Origin: Siderastrea radians
Taxonomy: Eukaryota > Cnidaria > Anthozoa > Scleractinia > Rhizangiidae
DNA: 64,000 bases
Assembly: GCA_964017195.1 (NCBI GenBank)
Contig: OZ024889.1
Span: 54,282,711 to 54,346,710, forward strand
Reading direction: 5' to 3'
The notes under the pieces are model-generated. The model did not search any database and was not told the origin of the DNA. It saw only the letters and a program-made list of their open reading frames with translations. A program made the translations under genes and the position numbers. Below, piece after piece: positions 1 to 10,916 of the stretch; within the stretch, counting starts at the first letter, position 1, and every line of letters begins with the position of its first letter.

Positions 1-1815
1 ATTCATGACAGGTCTAAGCACAGCCGCAAGACAACTGCACAAGCTTTGCTTTCAATTTTGACTGTCCGGTCCATCTCTTTGTGCAACTGTCGATTTTCTT
101 GTCCTAGAAGTTTTCAATAGTAATAATCTTTTAAGCGAAGCAGTTGTCGGTTTAAAGCTATTTTATCCCAAAAGCTTCCGAAAACAGTTTTGTGCGTTCC
201 TCAAAGCGCCTAACTTTATATAGGCTTACTTCGCATCCGAAAAACATATGCCGGCATAATAACAATTTAATTAAAGCGTGTTTGGCGTTTCTTTGTTTTG
301 AATCTTGATGGTTTCCAGTTAGAGAACGAAATATAACAGTTATTTGAAAAACTATAAGCGAAGCAGTTGTTGGTTTAAACCTATTATGCCCGAAAAGCTT
401 CCAAAAACAGTTCGGTGCATTTTTTAAAGGGCTCGAATTTCAGACAATTTGCAGACGCGTGGCTAGTTAGCGAATTCATCCTTCAGTCCCACATGTTTTA
501 AAATTCGTAGCAATATATCGATAGTTAATTTTCGTCGGTGTTAGAATACGTTAAGCGAGCAGCTTCAAGGTGGCCTTCAATGATGTTTTTTTGGGTTTTC
601 TTGACAACACATGAAAACCAGCAATTGATATAAAGAACTATGACTCAACGCAGCAGGTCACGTTTTATGAGGGACTGAATAACAGTTGTGTCCCGTGTCA
701 CAGATGACGAAAGTCGCCTTTGCCAATAGCGCCGTCTTACGCGATCTTGTAAACTGTGGTTCTTGGCCAATGAGAAAGCCAGAAATTGTGAGAAATTGTG
801 GAAACTGGTAATTACAATTGGCATAACCTGGCTTCTGCTCACTTTCACTCTTTATTAATAATTGAGACAAAGAGCGCCGGCAATCACTTCAGAACCCATC
901 CAAGGAAGGCAAGGACGAAAATGCAACGGTCCGTGGAAAGTCCGTTCGACTGGAAGATGTACTTGGTTGCTGTACTGCATCAAGAGTCGGCAAATTATCG
1001 GACAGCTAGAGGTGATCAATCGTCCGCTGATTTTCCACCAGTCCACAGGCCAAAAGGATGTTATAGCGCCGGAAGGGATGCCGCCGATCCGCAGCAGTCG
1101 TTTACGTAAGAAAAAATGCTTCCGGAGAATGTTGCAGAAACATCACTAGAAGGACGCCAGATGAAGTCTAGAGAGCGATTTTTCACCTTCATCGATGGGC
1201 AAGCGTAGAGGAGCGATTTGCAAGCAGATTGAAAAGGAACTGAAAACAGACGGAAAAAGTTTGAAGGAATTACGTAATAGGTTGGTGCATTGCTACAGCA
1301 GCTATCACTATTCGCTCATGTAACGAAGCTGTTAATTTTAAAGTGACTTATGTTAGGCACATTATGTGTCATAAATAAGTGTTCATTTGATCGCATGTTT
1401 CATGAAAGAAAATAGCATTTGGCCCAGCAAGCGCTACTGAGAAGGATAACGTTTTCAACTGATGCCGACAGAATTAAATTGCCTGCTGACACCTTCCTGG
1501 TTTTTATCGCGCCTTTCAAGAACCTTTGTAATTGGTAATAATCTAAAACAACATACAGTGTGTTGAAAAGAACATTTTTATCCAACTCCTCATACTAATA
1601 TTATTTTCACAAATAAAAAAGTGAAGTGTAAATATTTGCCATATTCATTATTGTTATTTGTACGGAAGAAACTGGTTTGAAAGCATCTTGTTATACCCGC
1701 GCACAACTCTTTATACTTCCTCTTCTCATTCGTTTTTATCACTCATTACAAACTTTGAATTAAAAAAAAAAACGCTTTTTAGAAAAGGCATATTGTACAG
1801 TATCGCCATACGTGG
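1..1815. other. Left-edge flank, no gene recognised
   Basis: AT-rich DNA. A stretch of about 75 bp starting near 133 (CGAAGCAGTTGTCGGTTTAA) recurs in diverged form near 358. From about 1400 the sequence matches 33560-33920, so this is the start of the flank that repeats with each gene copy. A plus-strand open frame at 862-1149 is not recognisable. Confidence 0.5.
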
Positions 1816-2482
1816 TAGCCTGTTCCAGGCGTTCAGATAGTGGAGCGCGAGCGAAAAAGAAAGCGAGCGAAAGAGCGGGAAAAAAACGAGGGGAGACTAG
1901 GGAAGAGGACGAGGAACGCCTGTGAAATTAATTTTAAAAAGCTCATGACGGTATAACAGAATCTGGTATACCCTCTGATTGGCCAAATTTGACACCTCCT
2001 GTCAACACCAGAGGGTTGTTGACGCAGACAAGAAATGCGATATGGCGTGCCCGTGCGAAGGTCATCCTCCATCGAGTCACGCACGGTTGAATAACTGCAC
2101 GGCAAGCGCTTGACGATTTCCCAAATGTGGATACTTTACAAATGGAATAAAAAGATTGTCTTAAAACGTGTTTCTGGGGAGAGGTCTCATCGCCATTCTT
2201 CCAACAGGATTTGGAAATAGCTTGATCTTTCAACTTTTTCCAAGGTTAATCAACGTATTGCAAAGAAACGCTGTTTCTAAGATAATTGTGGTCACTCCGC
2301 TTGTCGCAATCATGAAAGACCAAGTAGAACAGCTTCAAAGCATCGGAATTAGAGCGCTGGGTATCGGAGTAGACGAAGAAGAAGACGTCTCCTCTTCTCC
2401 AGTCTCCCCTCGTTTTTTCTCGCTCTTTCGCTCGCTTTATTTTTTGCTCGCGCTCCGTTATCTGAACGCCTGGAACAGGCTA
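1816..2482 (+). mobile_element. TAGCC-type DNA transposon carrying a RecQ-like helicase fragment (Pack-MULE-like)
   Basis: The 667-bp element starts TAGCCTGTTCCAGGCG and ends with its inverse; the terminal inverted repeats are about 95 bp and rich in GCGAGCGAAAGAGCG. It is flanked by a perfect 9-bp target duplication CATACGTGG (1807-1815 and 2483-2491). Nine-bp duplications and long inverted ends are typical of Mutator-like elements. The inside carries a host-like coding fragment rather than a transposase. Confidence 0.8.
2168..2395 (+). pseudogene. RecQ-like DNA helicase fragment inside the TAGCC element
   Basis: The frame reads AILPTGFGNSLIFQLF (motif I) and VVTPLVAIMKDQVEQL (motif Ia), the N-terminal part of a superfamily 2 RecQ-like helicase. 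The invariant Walker A lysine is Asn (GFGNS instead of GFGKS), and the frame runs directly into the right inverted repeat, so this is a dead fragment. The rest of the helicase core is missing. Confidence 0.8.
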
Positions 2483-2581
2483 CATACGTGGTTACTCATC
2501 GGTGAAATAATTAGGCGAATCAAGTGAAAGTATGCCTTCAATATATCTATACTGAAAAAGGCGAAAAAACTCTTTAATTAA

Positions 2582-3189
2582 GGCTTGGTACCCACTAACT
2601 ATCATAATCATAATCGTAAGCACGAACATAACGCCGTTATGTCGCTTATGTCCGAGTGGGAACACCAAAAAATATAATCAAAAGGGTGCTAATGATCGAC
2701 ATAATCATAATCAAAAGAAAATGAACGATCAAATTTCTTAGGCTTGGTAACCACTAGCGACGTAACGATCATAATCATAATCATAAGCACAAACATAACG
2801 GCGTTATGTCGCTTATGTCCGAGTGGGAACGCCTAAAAACAATCATAAGGGCAGTAATGATCGACATAATCATAATCACAAGAAATTGATCGATCATTTT
2901 CTTATGATTATGATTATGCCTTTGGTTGTGATTATGTCGTCCTTAAGATACCGGTTCCCACTAGATCATAAGAACATTATGTTTATGGTTATGATTATGA
3001 TTATGTTTATGATCGTTATGTCTCAAGTGGGTACCAAGTCTTATGATCATGATTATGATTATGTCTCAGGTTATGATTTTGTCGCCCTGATACCTGTTCC
3101 CACTAGATCATCAACAGCTTATTGCTTATGTTTATGTCTAAGATTATGGTTATGCTTGCAATCGTTATGTCGCTAGTGGGTACCAAGCC
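2582..3189. mobile_element. Harbinger-like non-autonomous element with internal repeats
   Basis: Ends GGCTTGGTACCCACTA and TAGTGGGTACCAAGCC are inverse, flanked by TAA (2579-2581 and 3190-3192), as expected of PIF/Harbinger insertions. A second end copy begins at 2741, and inverted TTCCCACTAGATCAT segments lie inside. The interior is made of CATAATCATAA-type repeats. Sequence on its right (from about 3195) matches 34010-34150 without the element. Confidence 0.6.
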
Positions 3190-3192
3190 TAA

Positions 3193-4736
3193 CCAACCTT
3201 AGAACAATTCTGATGCTAATTTTGCCGGGCATTAATAAACATAGGAACGGGATGAACCGAATCTGAATGATACCGGAAAGATCCGGTATATACCGTTTTG
3301 TTCCGGTACATCCAGGTGTTATTCCGGTTCCTTCTGAAGTCTCGTTTCTTGTTTTGCCCTTTTCATTACGACAGCAGCGTTAATTGAAATCAAATCTCAG
3401 TCCGTCTTTAAAGAGCCAAACCGTCAAAGGTTATATAGCCGGGTTTAACGAAACATGGACCGTGGGTTAAAATTGCTGAATGCCTTTTTGTTTTTGTTTT
3501 GTTTTTTAGAGGTATCTCAGTCAAGGCACTTGAAACGAGATGTTGTATCGTATCGATATCGTATTAAGCAAACGGTTTTCTCTCATTAAAATTGCGTACA
3601 TATCAAAAGTAAATAGCTTGTTTTCAGAAACAGGCATGCGTTTTGTCCACAGTGGCCATGGGACGAGATCACTTTCCCGATCACTTTCCCGATCGCGAGC
3701 TCAAGAGGAACGCGAGCACTTCCCATAAACTTCCTTGCGAAACCGAAGGCTGACATAATTGGACCAAAGTACTAGAATGCTTGTACAAACCGCTTCGAGA
3801 TTTATTTGCGCTATTGACGTTGTATGTCACTTCTTTTTTTGATTTTATTTGATGTTGTAGTTGCCAAAAAAAAAAAAAAGAAATCCAATGTAATATCAAG
3901 GAGCTTTTTCTTTGTGACCTCATTGATTTGTTTTTGTTTTTCTTTTTTTTAAGGTTTCGGCACAGATTCTAAGGAAAGACTCTTTCAATTTTTGTTTTAT
4001 TTTATTGGCAAGAAAATTATACATCAATTTTCTCTTTAACTGACGCTACTTTTCACCACGAAACTTGTCATCACTCTAAAAAAAATTGTTTATAAATGAT
4101 ATAGTCACCAAGATTTACACAAGGGAGAATATTGTACGCACACTTTAGGACAAGAAAATATTATTATTTGATTTCTCAAAATCCAAAATATATACAGTGC
4201 CTTCAAATACACGATGGTATCAATGCTTATACAGCTGGCGATAGCCTTTCTTCGCTTTTAAATTCAAAGTGGTCGGTTAATTTGGAGATCAACAAATATA
4301 AACGGAACTGAATTAAGAAAACTGAAAAAGCGTATCTTTATTACCCAGATGACGCCCTAGAATACTATAATGTGCAAACAAGCCTACTTACGATTCGAGT
4401 CCCTACCATTCCTGAGATGTTGCAGCCGGTACATTTTAAGCGGTTTGAGAGACGCCCCTTCGAATCTTGCTCATTAGTGTGCTAAATCAAACAAAAATAT
4501 CAATTTCATTTCTTGAAAGCTCCGGAGTCGGTAACCGGACAACCTAAAAAGAAACCTTAGCCACTTACCTCCCCAGAATAGTAGAAATATACCAAAGCGA
4601 CCATTTCTTCATGTTCTATGGGCAGTAGTTTGCAGGAGTAATAAATATTAACGACATCAACCGCTACGTTATTGCTCAGAGTACTGGATACATTGCATGC
4701 GCACTATCGTTTTGGAGGGTTGTCCAATACACCCGC
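3193..4736. other. Intergenic flank, no gene seen
   Basis: About 3200-3420 matches 34010-34260. Homopolymer A and T runs occur near 3480, 3830, 3870 and 3940. Nothing coding is recognised between here and the satellite. Confidence 0.5.
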
Positions 4737-5305
4737 ACCGTAACGGACCGTCAGACTATGATTTCGGTCCGTACAGTTCGTACGGACCGTGAACGTCAGA
4801 TACGGTCCGTATAGAAGGGTTCATGGTCCATAAATTGCATATCATTAGTAGGAATTAGAATATTTCATTCTCGTTGTGAGAGGGAGATATCTTTCTTACG
4901 GACCGTTCAGTTCGTACGGACCGTGAACTTCAGATACGGTCCGTAAAGACGAGTTCACGGTCCGTAAATTGCATCTCATTAGTGGGACTTAGAATATTTC
5001 ATTCTCGCTATGAGAGGAGATATCTTTCTTACGGACCGTTCAGTTCGTACGGACCGTGAACTTCAGAGACGGTCCGTATAGAATCAGGTGGTATAGAATA
5101 GCCTGCGTTGCAGCCGGCCCACGCGTTGTCGAAACTCGAAACCGTCGATATAGTCCGTCTGCGAATTAGTGCACAAAAGCTCGTTCCGACACCCAGCAGA
5201 GTCGCACGGATATATGTAAACGATTCTGATAGGCGGGTTTCTTACGCGCCTCACGATTGGTCCAATTCTTGCATGTGCGTGACGGTACATCATTCCTCGC
5301 TCGAC

Positions 5306-5668
5306 ATGTCGAAATTTACAGAAGGAAGTTGGCAAAGAGCTTTTACAGCAGTGAAGGAGCAGTTCGAACTTGAAAGCCTCCTTCCTGAACAGGAAAATAC
5401 TCTGAGAGAATTCCTTGAAGGCCGGAATGTGTTTGTGAATTTGCCGACTGGTTACGGGAAATCCTTGATTTTTCAGTGTCTTTCAATCGCTGCAGATGCT
5501 CTGCTTGATAAACCTCGGGGCTCCAGTCCTGTGGTCGTGATTTCGCCTTTACGATCTTTAATGGAAGACCAAGTTCTTTTTCTCTACAACAATTGATGGA
5601 GTGCCAGCGATCGCTATTACTGACGAAGAGGACCCAGATATCGTCGAACAAGTAATTAATGGCAATTA
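5306..5668 (+). pseudogene. RecQ-like helicase N-terminal fragment in the second Pack-type element
   Basis: From ATG at 5306 (MSKFTEGSWQRAF) it shows motif I LPTGYGKSLIFQ with the Walker A lysine intact and motif Ia VVISPLRSLMEDQV. At about 5597 the reading frame stops and continues one base shifted (GVPAIAITDEEDPDIVEQV) to about 5668, where homology ends. Truncated and frameshifted, so not functional as a helicase. It is a different helicase paralogue from the fragment at 2168-2395. Confidence 0.82.
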
Positions 5669-6010
5669 CACTGTCGTAGAGGAAAAACTCTCAGGTTCCA
5701 CAGTTCTTGCCCTTTTTGCTGCCGATGCATCCACATCGTTCTCCAATGACTCTCCTGCTCTCTTTGCTTTCTCGCAGATATTTTTTAACTCGGATTCTAC
5801 TTGTCCTTTTTGGATGAGAAGTCCGTGACGCTTTTTTAGTTTCGCAACACACTGTCTGCATATGTACTTGCTGTCGAGGGGCAAGAGTTCGAGGCTTTCG
5901 ATTTCGGCGAGAATGTCGAAGTCCTTGCTACATCTTTCTAAGATTAGTCGTTCGTAACTCTTTTCAATGTCACGCAAACATAAACAACAGTTAACTGGCG
6001 AATCAGACAT
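5666..6010 (-). CDS. Captured zinc-finger-like exon in the Pack-type element
   Basis: A 114-residue open frame beginning MSDSPVNCCLCL. It has C-x2-C pairs near both ends of a roughly 50-residue module (CCLC and YICRQCVAKLKKRH), consistent with an N-terminal zinc-binding domain, then a charged helix and a Lys/Arg patch (AAKRARTVE). It stops at the junction with the helicase fragment, so it is probably a captured first exon. Whether it is expressed is unknown. Confidence 0.55.
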   Translation of the reverse strand: MSDSPVNCCLCLRDIEKSYERLILERCSKDFDILAEIESLELLPLDSKYICRQCVAKLKKRHGLLIQKGQVESELKNICEKAKRAGESLENDVDASAAKRARTVEPESFSSTTV

Positions 6011-7450
6011 AAGGTATTCAGGTATTCATATGGAAATACAATGTACAATTTCTGAATACATTTGTATTTCTCTTGTTGTCACAAAATCTCGCGTGATGAT
6101 CTTACGTGATCATTGGACCAATCATAAACTGCGTAAGAAACAAACCAATCAAAAACGCCTACATATGTCCGTGCGACTCTGCGGGATTCGAACACGATAT
6201 TGTGCACTAATTCGCAGACGGTCTATACAGGCGGTGTAGAGTGTCTGCGACGCAGGCTAGTATAGAAGAGTTCACGGTCCGTAAATTGCATCTCATTAGT
6301 GGGACTTAGAATATTTCATTCTTGTTATGAGAGGGAGATATCTTTCTTACGGACCGTTCAGTTCGTACGGACCGTGAACTTCAGATACGGTCCGTATAGA
6401 AGGGTTCACGGTCTGTAAATTGCATCTCATTAGTGGGACTTAGAATATTTCATTCTCGTTGTGAGAGGGAGATATCTTTCTTACGGACCGTTCAGTTCGT
6501 ACGGACCGTGAACGTCAGATACGGTCCGTAAAGAAGAGTTCACGGTCCGTAAATTGCATCTCATTAGTGGGACTTAGAATATTTCATTCTCGTTGTGAGA
6601 GGGAGATATCTTTCTTACGGACCGTTCAGTTCGTACGGACCGTGAACTTCAGAGACGGTCCGTATAGAAGAGTTCACGGTCCGTAAATTGCATCTCATTA
6701 GTGGGACTTAGAATATTTCATTCTTGTTATGAGAGGGAGATATCTTTCTTACGGACCGTTCAGTTCGTACGGACCGTGAACTTCAGATACGGTCCGTATA
6801 GAAGGGTTCACGGTCTGTAAATTGCATCTCATTAGTGGGACTTAGAATATTTCATTCTCGTTGTGAGAGGGAGATATCTTTCTTACGGACCGTTCAGTTC
6901 GTACGGACCGTGAACGTCAGATACGGTCCGTAAAGAAGAGTTCACTGTCCGTAAATTGCATCTCATTAGTGGGACTTAGAATATTTCATTCTCGTTGTGA
7001 GAGGGAGATATCTTTCTTACGGACCGTTCAGTTCGTACGGACCGTGAACGTCAGATACGGTCCGTAAAGAAGAGTTCACGGTCCGTAAATTGCATCTCAT
7101 TAGTGGGACTTAAAATATTTCATTCTCGTTGTGAGAGGGAGATGTCTTTCTTACGGACCGTACAGTTCGTACGGACCGTGAACTTCAGAAACGGTCCGTA
7201 TAGAAGAATTCACCGTCCGTGAATTGTATCTCGTTAGTGGGTATTAGAATATTTCACGCTTGTTATCAGAGGGAGATATCTTTTTGACGGACCGTACAGT
7301 TGGTACGGACCGTGAACTTCAGATACGGTCCGTATAGAAGAGTTCACGGTCCGTAAATTGCCTTTCCTTAGTGGGACTTGAATATTTTACTCTTGTTATC
7401 AGAGGGAGATATCGGTTTGACGATCTCTACATTTCGAACGGACTGTGAAC

Positions 7451-7531
7451 TATCCTGTTCCAAGCATTCTCCTGTTTTTTTTTTTCGCTCTTTCGCTCGC
7501 ACTCCACTATCTGAACGCTTGGAACAGGCAA
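7451..7531. mobile_element. 81-bp TAGCC-type miniature element in the last satellite unit
   Basis: Ends TATCCTGTTCCAAGC and GCTTGGAACAGGCAA are inverse and resemble the 1816-2482 element. Flanks ACTGTGAAC (7442-7450) and ACCGTGAAC (7532-7540) form a 9-bp duplication with one mismatch. Confidence 0.7.
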
Positions 7532-7560
7532 ACCGTGAACCGCACACACGATCCGTAATT

Positions 7561-8037
7561 TGCCTCTCGTTAGTAGATTCTGTATATTTTACTTACCCTT
7601 AATGGTTTGCATTGAAATGTTTTGTTTGCAGGGTTCGAACGAAGGCAGAATGCGCATGAAAGCAACATTCATCTATGAATTGTCGCGTGCAGCAGTATTA
7701 TTCTATTTTTCTAAAGAGTGCAACCGATAGTCTCCTAAGCAGCCGGTTTTATTGTCACCACGTAACGCTCCTGTCGATATAAAAACGGCTGAGTAGATAA
7801 AGAATACTGAGACTAAGAACGGGATAACTTATGCGGTACCATTTTTGATGAATGAGTTTTGGACGTGAAGTGATCAAAGTAGTCCAAACCGTAATAAAAC
7901 CACGCGGTTACAGATGTATGATTTATAAAAAGTAATCACTGCATTAGAGGTGCGAGTTTTTGAGGCACAATGGTAACGACGCATTGGGTAATATAAATTA
8001 ATTGGTAGGAGGTGCGAGTTTTTTAAGAACAAAGAGT
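7561..8037. other. Spacer, no gene seen
   Basis: Unique-looking sequence with a short repeated phrase GAGGTGCGAGTTTTT near 7947 and 8010 leading into the next tandem array. Confidence 0.45.
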
Positions 8038-8845
8038 TCAAAGGCTTCAATAGAAGGAGTAATGGACGTAACAGTTCGCTTTTACAACTCTGTTATCAGT
8101 TTGCGCGACGCTTCTAGAACGAGTAATAGACATGTTATCGTCTGCCTTTCCCTGAACAGTTTCACAAGGCTTCAATAGAAGGAGTAATCGACATAACAGT
8201 TCGCTTTTAGAACTCTGTTATCAGTTTGCGCGGCGCTTATAGAACGAGTAATAGACATGTTATCGTCTTCTATTTCGTGTACCTCGCTCGCTTCGTACGT
8301 AAGCTTAAATAACGGGGCATAATCATAGGAGTGATCGACATATTACTCTCTTTCCTTTCATGTATATCGATCGCTTTGTTTGTCTCTTTGAGAACCCGCT
8401 TTTAGAACCCCGTCATCAGTTTGCGCAACGCTTATAGAACGAGTAATAGACATATTACCGTCTTCTTTTGGTGTACCTCGCTCGCTTCGTACGTACGCCT
8501 AAATAACTGGGCATAATCATAGGAGTGATCGACATATTACTCTCTTCCCTTTTATGTATATCGATCGCTTTGTTTGTCTCTTGGAGAGCCCGCTTTTAGA
8601 ACCCTGTTATCTGTTTGCGCAACGCTTATAGAACGAGTAATGTTATGTCTTCTATTCCGTGTACCTCTCTTCCCTTTCATGTATATCGATCGCTTTGTTT
8701 GTCTCTTGGAGAGCCCGCTTTTAGAACCCTGTGATCAGTTGGCGCAACACTTATAGAACGAGCAATAGATATAATAGACATATTACCGTCTACTCTTGGT
8801 GTATCTCGCCTGCTTCGTACGTAAGGTTAAATAGTGAGGCTCAAT
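8038..8845. repeat. Tandem repeat array, units of about 130-195 bp
   Basis: The phrase GAACGAGTAATAGACAT recurs near 8116, 8237 and 8438 with shorter relatives near 8633 and 8758. TTGTTTGTCTCTTGGAGAGC and ATGTATATCGATCGCTTTG repeat at about 8360, 8553 and 8680. Units differ by internal deletions. Confidence 0.75.
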
Positions 8846-8867
8846 CATACTTGTATTGGCTATTTAT

Positions 8868-10215
8868 ACCTTTACATACGGACCGTAAATCGTAAATGAC
8901 GGTCTGTAAGCAAGGATGACGGTCTGCGCGAAACGTGCGGACCAGGGCGGAAAAAGGTTGGGCGATGAAACGAGCGCGTCCGAGCAAAAAGGTGTGATGC
9001 AGTGGACTGGGATCAAATTAGGTGCTAGATAAAAATGGTTGCCTCCTTGGGTTTCCTCCATAATCCTGATAATCTATTAAGTTTCCGAAAAACGCCGACT
9101 TTTGGTTATCTTTTCTTTGTCTTATCCGCCCTGATCGATGCTAAAAAACTGCCTAAAAACTGTCTAAAAACCAGCAGAGTAAAGTAAAAGATGGAAAATG
9201 GCGTTTGGATGACGCGTGGCATGACGCGTATTTATAATGCGTGCAGCTCGTGCAAGGTTAATCAGGACACCCTGGTAAATTAAATCAAATCAACATCAAC
9301 ACCGCGCTTCTTCCTCTTTTTCCCCAAAATCTCTCCTATGCTTGTCTGTTTCTTTAGGAACTACAAATAGAATTGTTCCTAAGTTTAGACGGGTTTTTTT
9401 TTTGCCATGTTTTTGTGGGATAAAGGGAGGAGAAATCTTCAAACTTAATTTCACTTCCAGTTGACAGCGTTGCGACGAATCATCGCCATGGCGCGTTGCA
9501 AGGAGGCAAAGTTTAAAGTTGCAAAACGCCACTATCTCCAAATATCTCCAGCTAATTTTTTATTATGTTATGTAAAATTTATCGACCTTTAAAATATGTA
9601 AGATTTAGGGTGGAGTAATTTGGAGCTTTTGTAAAAGAGACGATGAAAGACAACCATGTCGTGTTTTGCGGCAAGAACAAGCATTCGACACCCTCAAATT
9701 GAGCTCATTTTAAGCCAACTTACGGTGAAGAAGATTGACTAATAGGCACGCAGACATACACATTTTAAGCTGTGAGCCAGGACTGTGAAAAAACGTTTTA
9801 ATCATAGTGCACGGCTGGCTGAAAAATAAAGAAAGAAAATGAGATTTCCGGTTTGTTGAAAGGTAAATTTTGCCGCCTACTAAACGCACCGGAAGCGCGG
9901 AAAGAGCGCTCGTGCCAGTTCTTCTCCGCATCACACATCGCTTGAAGAGCGGACTGCTCGTTTCATCGCCCAACCTTTTTCCGCCCTGGTACGGACCGTC
10001 AACCGCGAATGACGGTCCATAAGAAACGTACGGACCGTCAACTGCAGTTGGCCCTGGTGTGATAATGAGATGCATGCTCTGTATTCGGACCTTAAGCAAG
10101 AACGACGGTCCGTGCGAAACGTACGGACTGTCAACCGCAAATAAAGGTCCGTAAGCAAGGATGACGGTCCGTGCGAAACTTACGGACCGTCAACCGCAAA
10201 TAACGGTCCGTATCA
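8868..10215. mobile_element. Foldback DNA element with ACGGACCGT subterminal repeats
   Basis: The left arm (about 8876-8985) and right arm (about 9950-10213) are inverse; the best shared block contains CAGGGCGGAAAAAGGTTGGG. Outside that block each arm carries repeats of the form ACGGTCCGT separated by about 20-30 bp. No transposase is visible; a minus-strand open frame at 9296-9541 is not recognised. Confidence 0.65.
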
Positions 10216-10785
10216 GTGCGGCAGTATTGGACATGAGTGTCGTTTTGCAATTAAAAATTTACTGGTCGTCCTCCAGTTGACAGCAAAACAAAGGGTACTG
10301 ACAAAGCGAAGCAATATTTCGCTAATTGCGAAGTTAAACATCAAATCACGCCGCGCGACATCCTCACGTTTTTCCAGCTATAATAACAACAGTTCGTCAC
10401 GCCAACCGGAAGAGTTAATTTTTCCAGCCATAGAATAATTTGGTTAACACAGACCCAGCAAGCTTTCGGTAACAGCAAATTGCCAGCAAGATTTCTATGC
10501 CAGTTGACAAGTTGCCAGCCAGCTCATGATGACCCTGCAGAACGGTTATTTTGCAGAACGGCTCCGTCGAGTACTCCTGTTCAATTGGTTAACCGCGATC
10601 AGTAAAATGGTTGGCCGACAAGGCACCAAGAATTGAACATTTGCATTTTACGATGGGCGTACCACTGAATAGATGGCACTTAATTTTTGTCACTTTGGTG
10701 AACGTCGAGCATGGTGAGTTGCCTAAGTTCCGTTGATCGGTCAGTTGTACATGTACATGTGATCGCTGAACGCAATCACGTAACT
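10216..10785. other. Flank shared with copy B (from about 10590), no gene
   Basis: 10590-10780 matches 35150-35390 (GTTGGCCGACAAGGCACC against GTTGACCGACAAGGCACC). No coding signal. Confidence 0.5.
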
Positions 10786-10787
10786 TA

Positions 10788-10914
10788 CAGTCAAAATACT
10801 CAGCCAAAATATTCAATTTGAAAGTGGAATCTTGATTCCAATAATGCAATCCCGTTTCCGATTAATGAAAGTCATTCCCAAATAATAAGCGGAATGCGCT
10901 GAGTATTTCGACTG
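10788..10914. mobile_element. 127-bp mariner-like miniature element
   Basis: Inverted ends CAGTCAAAATACTCAGC and GCTGAGTATTTCGACTG are flanked by TA on both sides. The paralogous flank near 35390 reads straight through (GTAACTTAAATCAACTTCAC), giving the empty site. Confidence 0.75.
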
Positions 10915-10916
10915 TA

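Larger units (their letters stand above)
5099..6259. mobile_element. TAGCC-type DNA transposon carrying two gene fragments (Pack-type)
   Basis: The 1,161-bp element begins TAGCCTGCGTTGCAG and ends CTGCGACGCAGGCTA. Its inverted ends extend about 120 bp with indels, including TCTGCGAATTAGTGCACAA. It is flanked by the 8-bp duplication GTATAGAA (5091-5098 and 6260-6267), cut from a satellite unit. It carries a helicase fragment on plus and a zinc-finger exon on minus, in convergent orientation, and no transposase. Confidence 0.85.
4737..7560. repeat. 134-bp satellite array with inverted ACGGACCGT motifs, interrupted by two elements
   Basis: Units contain TCTTTCTTACGGACCGTTCA at 134-bp spacing (about 6341, 6475, 6609, 6743, 6877, 7011, 7145, with diverged units at 4757, 4891, 5024, 7279 and 7411). 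Each unit carries ACGGACCGT in both orientations. Variants CTTGTTATGA and CTCGTTGTGA alternate in a three-unit (402-bp) pattern between 6341 and 7145. Insertions at 5099-6259 and 7451-7531 interrupt the array. Confidence 0.88.

Noticed and set aside
862..1149. 95-aa plus-strand ORF near the left edge
   Set aside because: No recognisable domain, overlapping open frames in other phases, no paralogue to test conservation.
2823..3176. 117-aa His/Asn- and Met-rich plus ORF
   Set aside because: Translation of CATAAT/TTATGA repeats inside the Harbinger-like element.
4737..7560. Possible CRISPR-like array because of regular repeats
   Set aside because: Repeats are contiguous 134-bp units without unique spacers, in eukaryotic DNA; it is a satellite.
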